This document shows positions 43,001-50,959 of a stretch of 64,000 nucleotides of DNA, piece by piece. The DNA is from a virus. Positions within the stretch are counted from its first letter, which is position 1; every line of letters begins with the position of its first letter. The stretch covers positions 1 to 64,000 of IMG/VR virus record IMGVR_UViG_3300009159_000056; one strand, 5' to 3'. The notes under the pieces are model-generated. The model was not told the origin of the DNA. It worked only from the letters and a program-made list of their open reading frames with translations, and made no database searches. The translations under genes were made by a program, and so were the position numbers.

Positions 43001-43708
43001 TAAATAGATAGCAGAGTTTACATATCTACCGGTAATTGGCGATGCAGTATTAGCAATTTGAATGATATAATTACTTTGGAAATTTTGCAGATAACCTGTA
43101 TGCCATGCCTGATAGTTGTTGCCAGTATTTGAAACTTTAATAAAGTCAATTGAACCAGGAACAGCATTATCGATAACAGAACTATTTGGTGATACAGGTA
43201 TATAATATGTTGAAGTAAATTTAACATTATCGTCTGAATCTAAAGTATACATATACTTCCAAACATAACCATCAGAAGTAGAAAATACTCCACTAGTAAT
43301 ATTCAGTGATGGTTTTACAGTAGATTCAGCGCCATTATTGTTGTCGATACATTTATATACTTCATTCGAATTGTTCATTACATAAAATTGTTTATCGTAT
43401 AAAGCTTCGTCTGTTTGACTATACGAAGAATAAACTGTTCCAGATTCCCAATCATATCTTGGAATCATGTAAGTGATATCATTCGGAGTAATTAGCTTAC
43501 CGAATACTAAATCTTTATAGATACTTTGTTCATATGAAAAAATCGAAGGCGCAGCGGTAGGGACAGCTGTGTCATCAGGTGCACCATCAGCATTTACCCA
43601 AGAATTAACCTTACCGAAAAAAAGATAATATGAATTACGCGAATTCTCTACGTTGTTAACGAAAGAATCGATAGTATCGATATACTGATTTATTGTTAAA
43701 ACTGCCAT
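40088..43708 (-). CDS. 8: Baseplate wedge gp8-like protein with very large insertion
   Basis: 1206 residues, against 334 in T4. The N-terminal about 200 (NSYYLFFGKVNSWVNADGAP, NDITYMIPRYDWESGTVYSS, YKCIDNNNGAES, SDGYVWKYMYTLD) align in order with T4 gp8 landmarks such as FGRSEPW, IPRRDW, YRCLD and GDGYVWEYLF. The extreme C-terminus (LVRDSGSIVYFENIAPITKS, then E-K-I-N-L-I-I-K-F) matches the gp8 end, RHSGEMIYMENRPPI with E-I-N-I-L-F-T-F. Between these lie about 900 residues of beta repeats, mainly a unit of about 60 residues (F-x-V/I-G-E with N-x-T-x-L-x-L-x-x-V-x-G-x-F). At about 445-525 is the GGxxISLT module shared with a head-region protein and a fibre. It lies between gp7-like and DUF4815-type genes. 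Confidence 0.83.
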   Translation of the reverse strand: MAVLTINQYIDTIDSFVNNVENSRNSYYLFFGKVNSWVNADGAPDDTAVPTAAPSIFSYEQSIYKDLVFGKLITPNDITYMIPRYDWESGTVYSSYSQTDEALYDKQFYVMNNSNEVYKCIDNNNGAESTVKPSLNITSGVFSTSDGYVWKYMYTLDSDDNVKFTSTYYIPVSPNSSVIDNAVPGSIDFIKVSNTGNNYQAWHTGYLQNFQSNYIIQIANTASPITGRYVNSAIYLKSGFGSGQIRNIINYNGPNRLVTVPEPFETSVVLNLTNFDGTEAGFNTGLLVTQRIDTLSYLYQKGFFNIGETIIQSDTVATGKIISANVTQLKTVKSSTSDFVANLPFYNTVQSAVLKTGRVDIKTNVVRSGVVINPGSGYNANSIATITINPDEIAGVGAGAVANAQSNSTGRISAINIANSGSGYVLDPVIAINPPAPIYFNSNSSVNSVSNFISLGSNSSLFANDDTVKYLVASGNTALAGLASGNYYFVVSANSSGFKISTSGGGTPISLTKGLTESGHSFTGETATANVSILTYVITANSTTPPSFVSEFAVGDYLRVGVDTTKNIRRVLAVNSSVITVNYPLATNATSNSIYSVPYAAMPTSAAYTLANGIISNTNLTSVTLTYSNSSINSLLFTIGERVDMVGENDVKQTANGIISFCNTSTIILSAVIGTFETGPNNFIRGVSSLQKAHIDTQISFPNITLESPEGRFISGQRISVKTLPELVEVANADLIASYRIPNELTEYIISPAVTITGDGEGALAYSVVNSTFGSANDVTSVVVLNPGNNYTYANISITSNNIFGYGALAEPVISPLSGHGYNPYKELGARYAGISMTIDTGENEGYKFPVFGSYRKVGIIENPLFEDVSVHIENYTRIDLTYENIDGPGFEVGEYCVQSNSSAAGIIEFANSTFLHLKNTVGNFVEDIGADDIIGLSTGTTANVIVANVANFIASDVEIVSEITSNAYGHVIEANNTVLKLTDVSGRFDINDVVYDAAINAYADVTAIYTVNNTIESSSSFGRKFSQVARLTLTSNTGSYVVGERVTQDIVQASGYVFNTDQDIDIVYENIDEGGSFNIGNEITDETTGATGLVTYANTTYLRVTAKNGSFVAGHTILNNVDIAATITNVYPVLILNDVKGNRFQQGTYIIVGDQSGAVGRNQVASTIIYPELVRDSGSIVYFENIAPITKSSTSKEKINLIIKF

Positions 43709-43731
43709 TCTTTAATCCAATGTATTTTATC

Positions 43732-43739
43732 TATTTATG
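43732..43739 (-). promoter_or_regulatory. Probable late promoter (CATAAATA) upstream of gp8-like gene
   Basis: A minus-strand CATAAATA, 24 bases before the gp8-like ATG at 43708 and overlapping the last codons of the preceding gene. It has one mismatch from the T4 late -10 element, the same variant as at 54080 and 62425. Confidence 0.55.
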
Positions 43740-45771
43740 ATTGCGTAATTGAAAATGGACCAGGTATAGTATAATCGTCTGTCAAATAACTATTTAATGC
43801 ATATTTACCAAACATTTTCATTCCGCTTGGATGAATTAAATCTCTAACATACTTTTCATAAGTTTCCATCATGCGAGGCGCTACGATTTCGTATGAAAAA
43901 TTCTGATAGTAATTGCTATCTTGGATATTTATAATGTCAGACAAGAAGCTCTTGTTGTTTCTCCAGTAACCATAACCTTTACCGTTCGTATCAACAACAG
44001 TTGTGCCGCTAACGACTGTAGCATTTGTTGGGCTGCTCAAGTAAATCGTCTGATCTAAATTGTAGCCATAACCAGAGTCAACAACTTCTACTGCAGTAAC
44101 AATGCCATTAGCAGAACCAGCCTTAGTAGTGATGATAGAATTAAATCCTTGATAACCACCACGTCCATCAGCCAATTTCAAATCGTAAATGTCCGGTTCA
44201 ATAACCGATACTACTGGAGGTACAGAATAACCATCTCCTGGGTTAACGTTCTTCAAGTATGCAATAGTGCCAGTTTCGAATATTCGAATAGTCAATAGTT
44301 TGTTAATTGGAGTATCTAAATTTGATAGATAGCTAATATTTACAGCATAAGGAAATTCCCAATCTGTTGTTCTTTCAGAAGTAGATATTGTTGCTGTGTA
44401 TGAAGCGCATGCGCCAGTTATTTTCGAAACAGGAACAAAATAACCACTAGTTTGATTTACGATAACTTCAGATGTATTAGCTGTTACAACACTACCGGTA
44501 GCAGTAATAGTTTTTTTAGGATAAAGATTTTTAATTTTAACTATAGCTGAACTACTGTTACTTATGAGTACAGTTCCAACTTTCAAATTCGCATTGGTCA
44601 AACTAGCATCTGATGTACTATTAGTAGTCAAGTAAATACAGTTACCGTCAACTTTATATGCAATTAAATTACTAACACCTAAATCAGTATTAGAAAAAGA
44701 TTCTCCATTAGCTGCCAATCCATCAATATTTTGAACGTCGAGCGTCACGCTGTTGGCTGATGATGATACTACTTCGCCATTTATAAATGTACCTGTTGGT
44801 GAAGTGATACCAATTTTAAATCCTTGAGCAGGATCTTCTAATGTAGTTTCTTTGAATTGATCTATTTTATCTCTTACGATCAGGTATATTTTTTTATTGG
44901 TTATATCACCAACTTCGAAATTAGCGCCAGCTCCAAACCCACCAATTACAGTAACAATAGCGTCTAATGAAAACCCTTCGCCACCATTAACGAGGGTAAA
45001 TTCTACCTTACCGTTTTCTTCGCGCACAGATGCTACACGAGCGAGACCGCCAACGCCACCAGCATCAACGTTTAAAAATTGTCCTACTTCGAAATTCGTG
45101 CCACCATTGGTGATGCTGATAGAAGAAAGCGAACCGAAAACTATAGGTGCATTATCAGATGTTATTTCAGGAAAATCTTCACAAAATATTTGTTCATTAA
45201 ATTTGAAGTTGCCTTCCAAACCAGAAAGCATCAACACATTGATAGTTTGATTATTGACGATTTTAACGAAGTAAGATTCTACTGTCGCAAATCCATCATC
45301 CTTAGAATAAATTCTTCGGCCAATCAATTCTCCAAGCAATGGATGATTTGATATTTCGATATATCTTGGGACATGCCAATCTGCTTCAGATGGTTTGAAG
45401 ATAAAATCACCTGGTATAAAAAATGTTATTTCTTCATTAAACAAAATGCGAAAGAGTAGTTCATAAGATCTCTTCGTACCTTTTGTTCTATATAGCTCAA
45501 GAATGTGCTTTACTAATAGCTTCTTATCGGATATAATAGATTCTGGAAGCGATGAGATATACTTATTCTTAAAGTACTTAACGAACTTTTCTGGTGTTGA
45601 ATCGATGTCTTTGATGTCATAAAATGAACGAGTCATGTTTATGAAATTGTCTTGCTGCTCAGCCCATTCATAGTACGCCTTAACGAAGGCAATGAAATTC
45701 GGTCCTTCTTCTTGATAGAAGCTAGGAAATTGCGATTCGATAAGTGGTGAGATATTTTTTTCTATACTCAT
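43735..45771 (-). CDS. Baseplate wedge protein in gp7 position
   Basis: 678 residues (T4 gp7: 1032). The N-terminus NISPLIESQFPSFYQEEGPN and FIAFVKAYYEWAEQQDNFIN, with YISSLPESIISDKKLLVKHI and YRTKGTKRSYELLFRILFNE, is a well-conserved block in T4-like marine phages. The rest is beta-rich, with GGTNFEVGQFLNVDAGGVGG, GGEGFSLDAIV and F-x-x-G-E-V-V repeats related to those in the gp8-like protein. It overlaps the gp6 stop by 4 nt and precedes the gp8-like gene, so it takes the gp7 place in the 25-6-7-8 order. The assignment to gp7 is mainly positional. Confidence 0.66.
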   Translation of the reverse strand: MSIEKNISPLIESQFPSFYQEEGPNFIAFVKAYYEWAEQQDNFINMTRSFYDIKDIDSTPEKFVKYFKNKYISSLPESIISDKKLLVKHILELYRTKGTKRSYELLFRILFNEEITFFIPGDFIFKPSEADWHVPRYIEISNHPLLGELIGRRIYSKDDGFATVESYFVKIVNNQTINVLMLSGLEGNFKFNEQIFCEDFPEITSDNAPIVFGSLSSISITNGGTNFEVGQFLNVDAGGVGGLARVASVREENGKVEFTLVNGGEGFSLDAIVTVIGGFGAGANFEVGDITNKKIYLIVRDKIDQFKETTLEDPAQGFKIGITSPTGTFINGEVVSSSANSVTLDVQNIDGLAANGESFSNTDLGVSNLIAYKVDGNCIYLTTNSTSDASLTNANLKVGTVLISNSSSAIVKIKNLYPKKTITATGSVVTANTSEVIVNQTSGYFVPVSKITGACASYTATISTSERTTDWEFPYAVNISYLSNLDTPINKLLTIRIFETGTIAYLKNVNPGDGYSVPPVVSVIEPDIYDLKLADGRGGYQGFNSIITTKAGSANGIVTAVEVVDSGYGYNLDQTIYLSSPTNATVVSGTTVVDTNGKGYGYWRNNKSFLSDIINIQDSNYYQNFSYEIVAPRMMETYEKYVRDLIHPSGMKMFGKYALNSYLTDDYTIPGPFSITQS

Positions 45772-47594
45772 ACAGATACTACTGTGATGTTAACATTGTT
45801 TATATCTATTTCGATACTATCGTTTTTAATACCGTATACATCTTCAGATTTTGTACTCGAACGGAATTCGATTCCTGGATTACCTAAGAAACTAAAGATA
45901 GTTAATGCATTAATACTTATTTTACCAGTATCATAATTTATCGTACCAATATCTAAGTAATTTTGCACATTCGTTGCTGTAATTTGTCTTAAGTAGACAG
46001 TGTTTTTAGTATTGGTAACATTATATGAAGTTTGTGAACCTGTTCTAACAAAGGTATCGTTTTCTGGATTATAATCAGTAAGCCTGTAGGTATTGCCATC
46101 ACTCAGCAAAAACTGACTGCTTAACAAAGTACCTGGCATTAATGCATTATTGAATGATAATGTGAAAGGCTGGCTTACATTAGTTGCAGGAGTAATTATT
46201 TTCTTGATAACGTTGTGTAACTGGATACTCTCGATGCTTTCATCAGTATTGTTTAATAGTGTAGCAAATTTCGAATATCGAAACGCTGTATTGAAATTTA
46301 GAAGAGTAGTGTTATTGTATGATTTAATTGTCGTTAACAATAATCCTTTAATGTCAGCAGGATTTAAATTTGTACTGGCGAAATTAACAGTAGCAGTTAT
46401 AGTTGGGATAATGTAAAGGAATTCTGGATCAACAATTACTGGTGTAATCGCGATTGAATTTTTATCTGATAGATATTTGACGATGTCAGCCTTAATCGAT
46501 TCTGTTATAATGGTTCCAGAACGGCTTACTGGTGAAATAAACACTTTACCGTATTCGACAGAACCAACTATAGATTCGCCACCATATACACTAACAGATT
46601 TTACTTCAGGGAAATTTTCATAAATCATATTAATATAATCGTTAATTGTAATCGCTCTGTCTTGTGTTTGATAATGTTTAGTTGCTCTAAATCTAATTGA
46701 TTCTAAAGATTCAATATCATCGCCGTCTGTAGATGGCGTAACTGTCGTGACTGTAGTTGTAGCAGCAACACTATTATACGCTCCTAGATCTTTATCGATA
46801 TTGAAAGATTTAATTCCATTACCAAATGCGCCATTTGATACGCGATAAGTTACCAATATTGTTGATTGGTTTTGTGGAGCTTTGCCAAACACACCATCAC
46901 CGAATACTACTTCATAAGATCCTTCCAAAGTCGCCTGTATAAAAAACACCTTTGATGCACTAGTCAAACCATACAAATTTGTTTTTTGGGTATACGGATA
47001 AACATCTAAACCGTCATTCTCAGACACTGTTACGTTAATGCTTGTTGTGTCAACAGTGTCATTTGATAAGATAAAACGTTGATTTTCTATTGAACTGTCA
47101 ACAACAAATGCCTCGTTGATGTAAGAGCCTTCGTAGATAGCTACATTAGAAGCTCTGAATACGTTTGATACAGATGTGAGAATTTTGTTTTCATCTGTTA
47201 CATATGTGAAACCGCCATTTGCATTAGTACCACTAAACTGTGTTCCCTTTGGTATTTCTAATGTATCAGCAGTTCCTTCTGTAACAGTAATGGTAATATT
47301 TACCAGAGCTTTTGGAGATCTAGCAGATCTTGGAATGTAGTTTAGTTCTTTCGCATGCGAAACTACTGAGCTACGTAGTTGCGCAGAATCTAAGAAGGCT
47401 TCTGATATAGCCATGTTAAGATAAAATGAATTCATATACGTATTATATGAAAGAACATCTAATAGAACGTTGATGTTTGATCCTTCAAAATCGTAATCTT
47501 TGAATACGCTTTGAGTTTTTAAGTATGTCTTTAAATTCGATTTTACTGTATCGAAATCTAATGATACGAGACTTAACGAGCTATTATTTGCCAT
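45768..47594 (-). CDS. 6: Baseplate wedge protein gp6
   Basis: Central wedge subunit (T4: 660 residues; here 608) that forms the inner baseplate ring. The N-terminus LDFDTVKSNLKTYLKTQSVF and DYDFEGSNINVLLDVLSYNT, with SFYLNMAISEAFLDSAQLRS and VVSHAKELNYIPRSA, is diagnostic. The middle has the baseplate-J-like block GDDIESLESIRFRATKHYQT, then DRAITINDYINMIYENFPEV. Its start overlaps the gp25 stop by 1 nt. Its ATGA overlap with the next gene indicates coupled translation. Confidence 0.95.
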   Translation of the reverse strand: MANNSSLSLVSLDFDTVKSNLKTYLKTQSVFKDYDFEGSNINVLLDVLSYNTYMNSFYLNMAISEAFLDSAQLRSSVVSHAKELNYIPRSARSPKALVNITITVTEGTADTLEIPKGTQFSGTNANGGFTYVTDENKILTSVSNVFRASNVAIYEGSYINEAFVVDSSIENQRFILSNDTVDTTSINVTVSENDGLDVYPYTQKTNLYGLTSASKVFFIQATLEGSYEVVFGDGVFGKAPQNQSTILVTYRVSNGAFGNGIKSFNIDKDLGAYNSVAATTTVTTVTPSTDGDDIESLESIRFRATKHYQTQDRAITINDYINMIYENFPEVKSVSVYGGESIVGSVEYGKVFISPVSRSGTIITESIKADIVKYLSDKNSIAITPVIVDPEFLYIIPTITATVNFASTNLNPADIKGLLLTTIKSYNNTTLLNFNTAFRYSKFATLLNNTDESIESIQLHNVIKKIITPATNVSQPFTLSFNNALMPGTLLSSQFLLSDGNTYRLTDYNPENDTFVRTGSQTSYNVTNTKNTVYLRQITATNVQNYLDIGTINYDTGKISINALTIFSFLGNPGIEFRSSTKSEDVYGIKNDSIEIDINNVNITVVSV

Positions 47595-48013
47595 TATCTT
47601 ACTCTTCTGAGAATTACGTTTAGCTGTATAGGAGCATTACTATTTATTAAAGAGAAAACGATGTTTACTTCAAATGCATTATTGTCGGGGCTTGGCCAAA
47701 CGTTAACCTCAAGGAGTATTGCTCTTGGTTCATTTTGTGATATTGTGCTTTTGACGAAGAAATTAATGTTTTCTGCTGTGACAACATCATTAGGCTCGAA
47801 CAAAGAATAACGGATATTTGAACCGATGGTTGGTTGGAATAATCTTTCGCCGAGATTAGTAAGTATCAAATTTCTGATAGACTGTTTAACAGCGTTTTCA
47901 TTTGTCACTTTAGACAAGCTATGATTGAATGGATGCTGATCGAAATCGTTCAAGAAGTCTGAAAAGTAATCTTGCTTTTGGGTGGGGCTATATTTGTCTG
48001 CTCTTGTTGTCAT
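47594..48013 (-). CDS. 25: Baseplate wedge/sheath initiator gp25
   Basis: 139 residues (T4: 132). Contains SLSKVTNENAVKQSIRNLIL, LGERLFQPTIGSNIRYSLFE and LEVNVWPSPDNNAFEVNIVF, the gp25/GPW lysozyme-like fold of sheath-initiation wedge proteins; no lysozyme activity is expected. I chose ATG at 48013 (MTTRADKYSPTQKQDYF). An earlier in-frame ATG at 48175 would overlap the PAAR gene and add a non-homologous stretch. It sits directly after the PAAR gene. Confidence 0.92.
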   Translation of the reverse strand: MTTRADKYSPTQKQDYFSDFLNDFDQHPFNHSLSKVTNENAVKQSIRNLILTNLGERLFQPTIGSNIRYSLFEPNDVVTAENINFFVKSTISQNEPRAILLEVNVWPSPDNNAFEVNIVFSLINSNAPIQLNVILRRVR

Positions 48014-48014
48014 T

Positions 48015-48305
48015 TTATCCGCCTGCAAATACGTTAGATGAGCCAGCCGATACTGAAGTGCATCCTGTGATACCATCACCAACTCTACCAGCGCCCTTTC
48101 CATTAATGAATACTGTCGTTGAACCTGTGGTAATAGGAGCAGCGTGAGATGGACATGGATCTCCTGGAAGATCATGCGAAGTGTTATTATCGCCTTGTCT
48201 TGACCATTTTATTTTATTAACATATACATTAGGCGATCCAGCAGCTCTAGTCATTCCTGAGCAGTGAGATACGTCTGCATCACCTATTCTTGTTGCTGCC
48301 GCCAT
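48015..48305 (-). CDS. PAAR-repeat spike tip protein
   Basis: 96 residues with the PAAR pattern: ATRIGDADVSHCSG at the start, DPCPSHAAPITTGSTTVFIN, GAGRVGDGITGCTSVSAGSS, ending NVFAGG. His/Cys positions (H14, C15, C51, H54, C82 approximately) fit a metal-held cone. PAAR proteins cap the gp5/VgrG needle and are equivalent to T4 gp5.4. It is next to the needle gene and gp25. The length is typical. Confidence 0.9.
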   Translation of the reverse strand: MAAATRIGDADVSHCSGMTRAAGSPNVYVNKIKWSRQGDNNTSHDLPGDPCPSHAAPITTGSTTVFINGKGAGRVGDGITGCTSVSAGSSNVFAGG

Positions 48306-48502
48306 TAACGTGTTTCCCTTTTCATAAGTTCTTTCAACTTATCGTTCCATTTTTCGATCTCTTCATGCTGCTCGTGCGTATGCGGACCTTCAGGAATCTT
48401 GGGTAAAAACTGTATCACATTATCAAAAGATTCAGGTATATCCTCATATTTATCATAATCGATAAGAACACCATTTTTTAATATAGTAAACTTGTGCGTC
48501 AT
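48305..48502 (-). CDS. Small conserved protein in puncturing-device cluster
   Basis: 65 residues, acidic/basic mix: MTHKFTILKNGVLIDYDKYE, then IPESFDNVIQFLPKIPEGPH, a His-rich THEQHEEIEKW stretch and a charged helix ending MKRETR. Not recognised. Homologues of this look are found by gp5 and PAAR genes in T4-like phages. It overlaps the needle gene stop by 4 nt and the PAAR start by 1 nt, so it is made along with the spike components; an assembly-helper role is possible. Confidence 0.62.
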   Translation of the reverse strand: MTHKFTILKNGVLIDYDKYEDIPESFDNVIQFLPKIPEGPHTHEQHEEIEKWNDKLKELMKRETR

Positions 48503-49212
48503 TTGTTGATATCGATTCGACCAGAACCACCCTTAGCCATAATTTCAATAGTAGATGCTGTTATAACAATTGTTGAAGTGCCAACCTTAAGAGTAATTTT
48601 CGTGCCGCTTTCAATTAATATATCGCTAGAAGCAAAAATTCGAGCCTTACCATCATCTATCTGTATGTCTAAATTGCCTTCTGATATATTGATACCATAC
48701 TCACCTTTGATCATATTCATTTTGTTGCCATTAACTTGGTCAACAAAATCACCAGTATAATTATGGTTTACGGATCCTGTGTGATCAGTAATTATGTTTC
48801 CCTCGCTCGTGTGGAACATATCACCGTCAGAGTGAGTTATTTGTGAACCTTTTGTACCTGATACACTGACGCCACCACCACCTTCATATTTGTTACCAGC
48901 TATTTCAGTATGGTCGCCGCCTTGAACAGCGCTACGATTAGATCCACTTATTTTACTGTCTTGGTGACCATCAGTAGTAGATGAATGACCATCAGCATTA
49001 TATTTGTGCTGTTTACCTACAGTAACATTTACTTCAGCACCGTCAGGTCCATGACCTGTATAATTACCAGTAGGTAGCACATGAAATAATGATTCTTTAC
49101 CTGGCTCTAAACTTTTTAGTATTTGTAAAGCATGGTCCTGTACAACGTGTAAGTTAGGATACTTACCAAGAAATTGAATTTTAGGATGAGCGTTATTTGG
49201 ATCATATGACAT
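48499..49212 (-). CDS. Membrane-puncturing needle protein (gp5 C-terminal-like)
   Basis: 237 residues. The C-terminal half is the beta-helical needle of gp5/VgrG: repeated short strands, GDFVDQVNGNKMNMIKGEYG, ISEGNLDIQIDDG, then ILIESGTKITLKVGTSTIVI and IMAKGGSGRIDINK, the same ending type as VgrG/gp5 proteins. The N-terminal half is Gly/His/Ser-rich. In T4 this needle is the C-terminal fragment produced by self-cleavage of gp5. Here it is an independent gene just after the OB-fold hub gene (10-base gap), so the two-part gp5 is built by gene splitting instead of proteolysis. Confidence 0.8.
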   Translation of the reverse strand: MSYDPNNAHPKIQFLGKYPNLHVVQDHALQILKSLEPGKESLFHVLPTGNYTGHGPDGAEVNVTVGKQHKYNADGHSSTTDGHQDSKISGSNRSAVQGGDHTEIAGNKYEGGGGVSVSGTKGSQITHSDGDMFHTSEGNIITDHTGSVNHNYTGDFVDQVNGNKMNMIKGEYGINISEGNLDIQIDDGKARIFASSDILIESGTKITLKVGTSTIVITASTIEIMAKGGSGRIDINK

Positions 49213-49222
49213 ATCTTATTCC

Positions 49223-50959
49223 TTATCCAAACGGAGAACCGACGTCTGTTGCAGCATTACCTGTTCCTCCAGGATTATCTTGTATTAGTGTTTGAGCAAG
49301 ATCTGGTGTTGCTGCTGTAACAGCATCTGCAGAAGGTAAACCACTAAAATCACCATCTAAACCACTAGCACTAGTAGCTAAGTCTTTAGCAGCATTCCCA
49401 GCATCTGAAACTTTAGAAAGATCAGCTTTGTCTGCTAGATACGCTTTAATTTGAGCATCTTGCTGGGCTGGCGGTTCTGGGTCAACTGACTTCTTCATTT
49501 CTTTTTTCTTTAATGCAAGCAATGATTGGTTTTTAGTATAGTCGTTCATAGCAGCGCCAACTTTACCAACATCTAATACTGATTTAGGTAAATGGCTTCC
49601 TATAACGTTACCGATACCACCAGCAAGTCCTGGTATAAGTTTGCTAGCTAACTTGGTAATAGATTTTAAATCTACTCCACCACCCAACACTTTCTTAAGA
49701 CCATCAGCTGCTACACCTTCTAATCCTTTTGATAATGTACCTGCTATTTTATTAATGTCTCCAGGAGATAAAGTACCGCCTTGGGCTAACTTCGACATTA
49801 CAGGAGCTAATCCTGATACTAGTTGTGCAGCCGACGTTGCATGAATATGATCTTGAGCAGATGCGTAATGAGGTTCGCTACCACGAAGAGTATATGTTAT
49901 TGTATTAGTTATAGGATCTTTCCACTGGATATAACCAGGATATGGTTCTCTGCCGAGAGCATGATATTGCTGAACATGAGTCGAAGGAGCTGCTATAGAA
50001 ATTAATGTTTTTAAAGGTATACCGATCGCAGGATCGATCCTTGGAACAACTTGACTTATAACGTTGTTAAGTAAAGAACCATTTAATCCTTTTGGAGCCA
50101 TCGCTACACCTGCGAGGGCAGAACGTAATGGACCTTGAAGGTTTGCTGGTAGAAGACCACTATTTAAAACGCCAGCTAAAGGTCCCATGATATTTTTCAA
50201 CCCAAGATTTTTAGCAAGCTCGCCAATAGCTCCTTGAATACCACCACTTAATAGTTTAGCAATACCACCAGGACTAGTCATACTCATTATTTTTTGAACT
50301 TGGGAAAATCCATCAACAGCGTCTGGGAGTACGCGACTTAACTTGTCCGGATCTACCTGTTTAACGATATCTAACACATCGCTCTTGTCTTCTTTCTTAG
50401 CAGATGCGGTAGTAGGTTTCTTAGGCTCTTTTAATTTATCATCGACTGCTATCTTATTATCAACGCCAGTCGCTGGCGTGTATGTAGCAATTGTTTTATA
50501 TCCATCCTCATTGTTAATTTTATTAATATCGATTTTACTACCATACAAATTACTGAAAGGATAATTAGGTGTAGGATCGCTGAAGTTTTGAGCAGCTCCA
50601 GGTATGCTACCTTTTTTGATATCGATTTCTGGTATACCGTCAGTAGTTGTTCCTTCTTTTGGATCACCAGCTTTACCAAGGCTTCCAGTAATGATTGGTA
50701 GCTGACAATCTCTGTCAAACCACTCTCCGTATACCTTTGATCCTTTAACTAACCCAAGAGGCGTCGTACCGATTTTACCGTAAGCAGCAGAAGTAATTGG
50801 TTGCATTGGGATAGCCCAATGAAGATCGGTATCTTTGATATTTTCTTTATCATCTTGTCTACCGATAATACGGATTTGCACACGTCCTGATTGATCAGGA
50901 TCATTTATGTTAACTACTTCAGCTATCCATTTATCCCAGCCAAAATCTCTTTCTGTCAT
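49223..50959 (-). CDS. 5: Baseplate hub gp5-like OB-fold protein, no lysozyme domain
   Basis: 578 residues. Residues 1-105 form the gp5 OB domain: WDKWIAEVVNINDPDQSGRV and QIRIIGRQD, LHWAIPMQPITSAAYGKIGT, VKGSKVYGEWFDRDCQLPII, GSLGKAGDP. After it there is no T4-lysozyme-like sequence. Instead come long helical/Gly-Ala-Leu-rich segments (about 195-330), a short conserved-looking HALGREPYPGYIQWKD segment with SEPHYASAQDHIHATS, and another Gly-rich helical part (380-470) with a disordered end. It probably links gp27 to the needle. It overlaps the gp27 stop by 4 nt. Loss of the lysozyme is seen directly; replacement of its function by the 939-residue protein is inferred. Confidence 0.83.
   Translation of the reverse strand: MTERDFGWDKWIAEVVNINDPDQSGRVQIRIIGRQDDKENIKDTDLHWAIPMQPITSAAYGKIGTTPLGLVKGSKVYGEWFDRDCQLPIITGSLGKAGDPKEGTTTDGIPEIDIKKGSIPGAAQNFSDPTPNYPFSNLYGSKIDINKINNEDGYKTIATYTPATGVDNKIAVDDKLKEPKKPTTASAKKEDKSDVLDIVKQVDPDKLSRVLPDAVDGFSQVQKIMSMTSPGGIAKLLSGGIQGAIGELAKNLGLKNIMGPLAGVLNSGLLPANLQGPLRSALAGVAMAPKGLNGSLLNNVISQVVPRIDPAIGIPLKTLISIAAPSTHVQQYHALGREPYPGYIQWKDPITNTITYTLRGSEPHYASAQDHIHATSAAQLVSGLAPVMSKLAQGGTLSPGDINKIAGTLSKGLEGVAADGLKKVLGGGVDLKSITKLASKLIPGLAGGIGNVIGSHLPKSVLDVGKVGAAMNDYTKNQSLLALKKKEMKKSVDPEPPAQQDAQIKAYLADKADLSKVSDAGNAAKDLATSASGLDGDFSGLPSADAVTAATPDLAQTLIQDNPGGTGNAATDVGSPFG

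Noticed and set aside
48014-48175. N-terminal extension of gp25 from an earlier ATG
   Set aside because: It would overlap the PAAR gene in another frame and does not resemble gp25; ATG 48013 gives the normal length.
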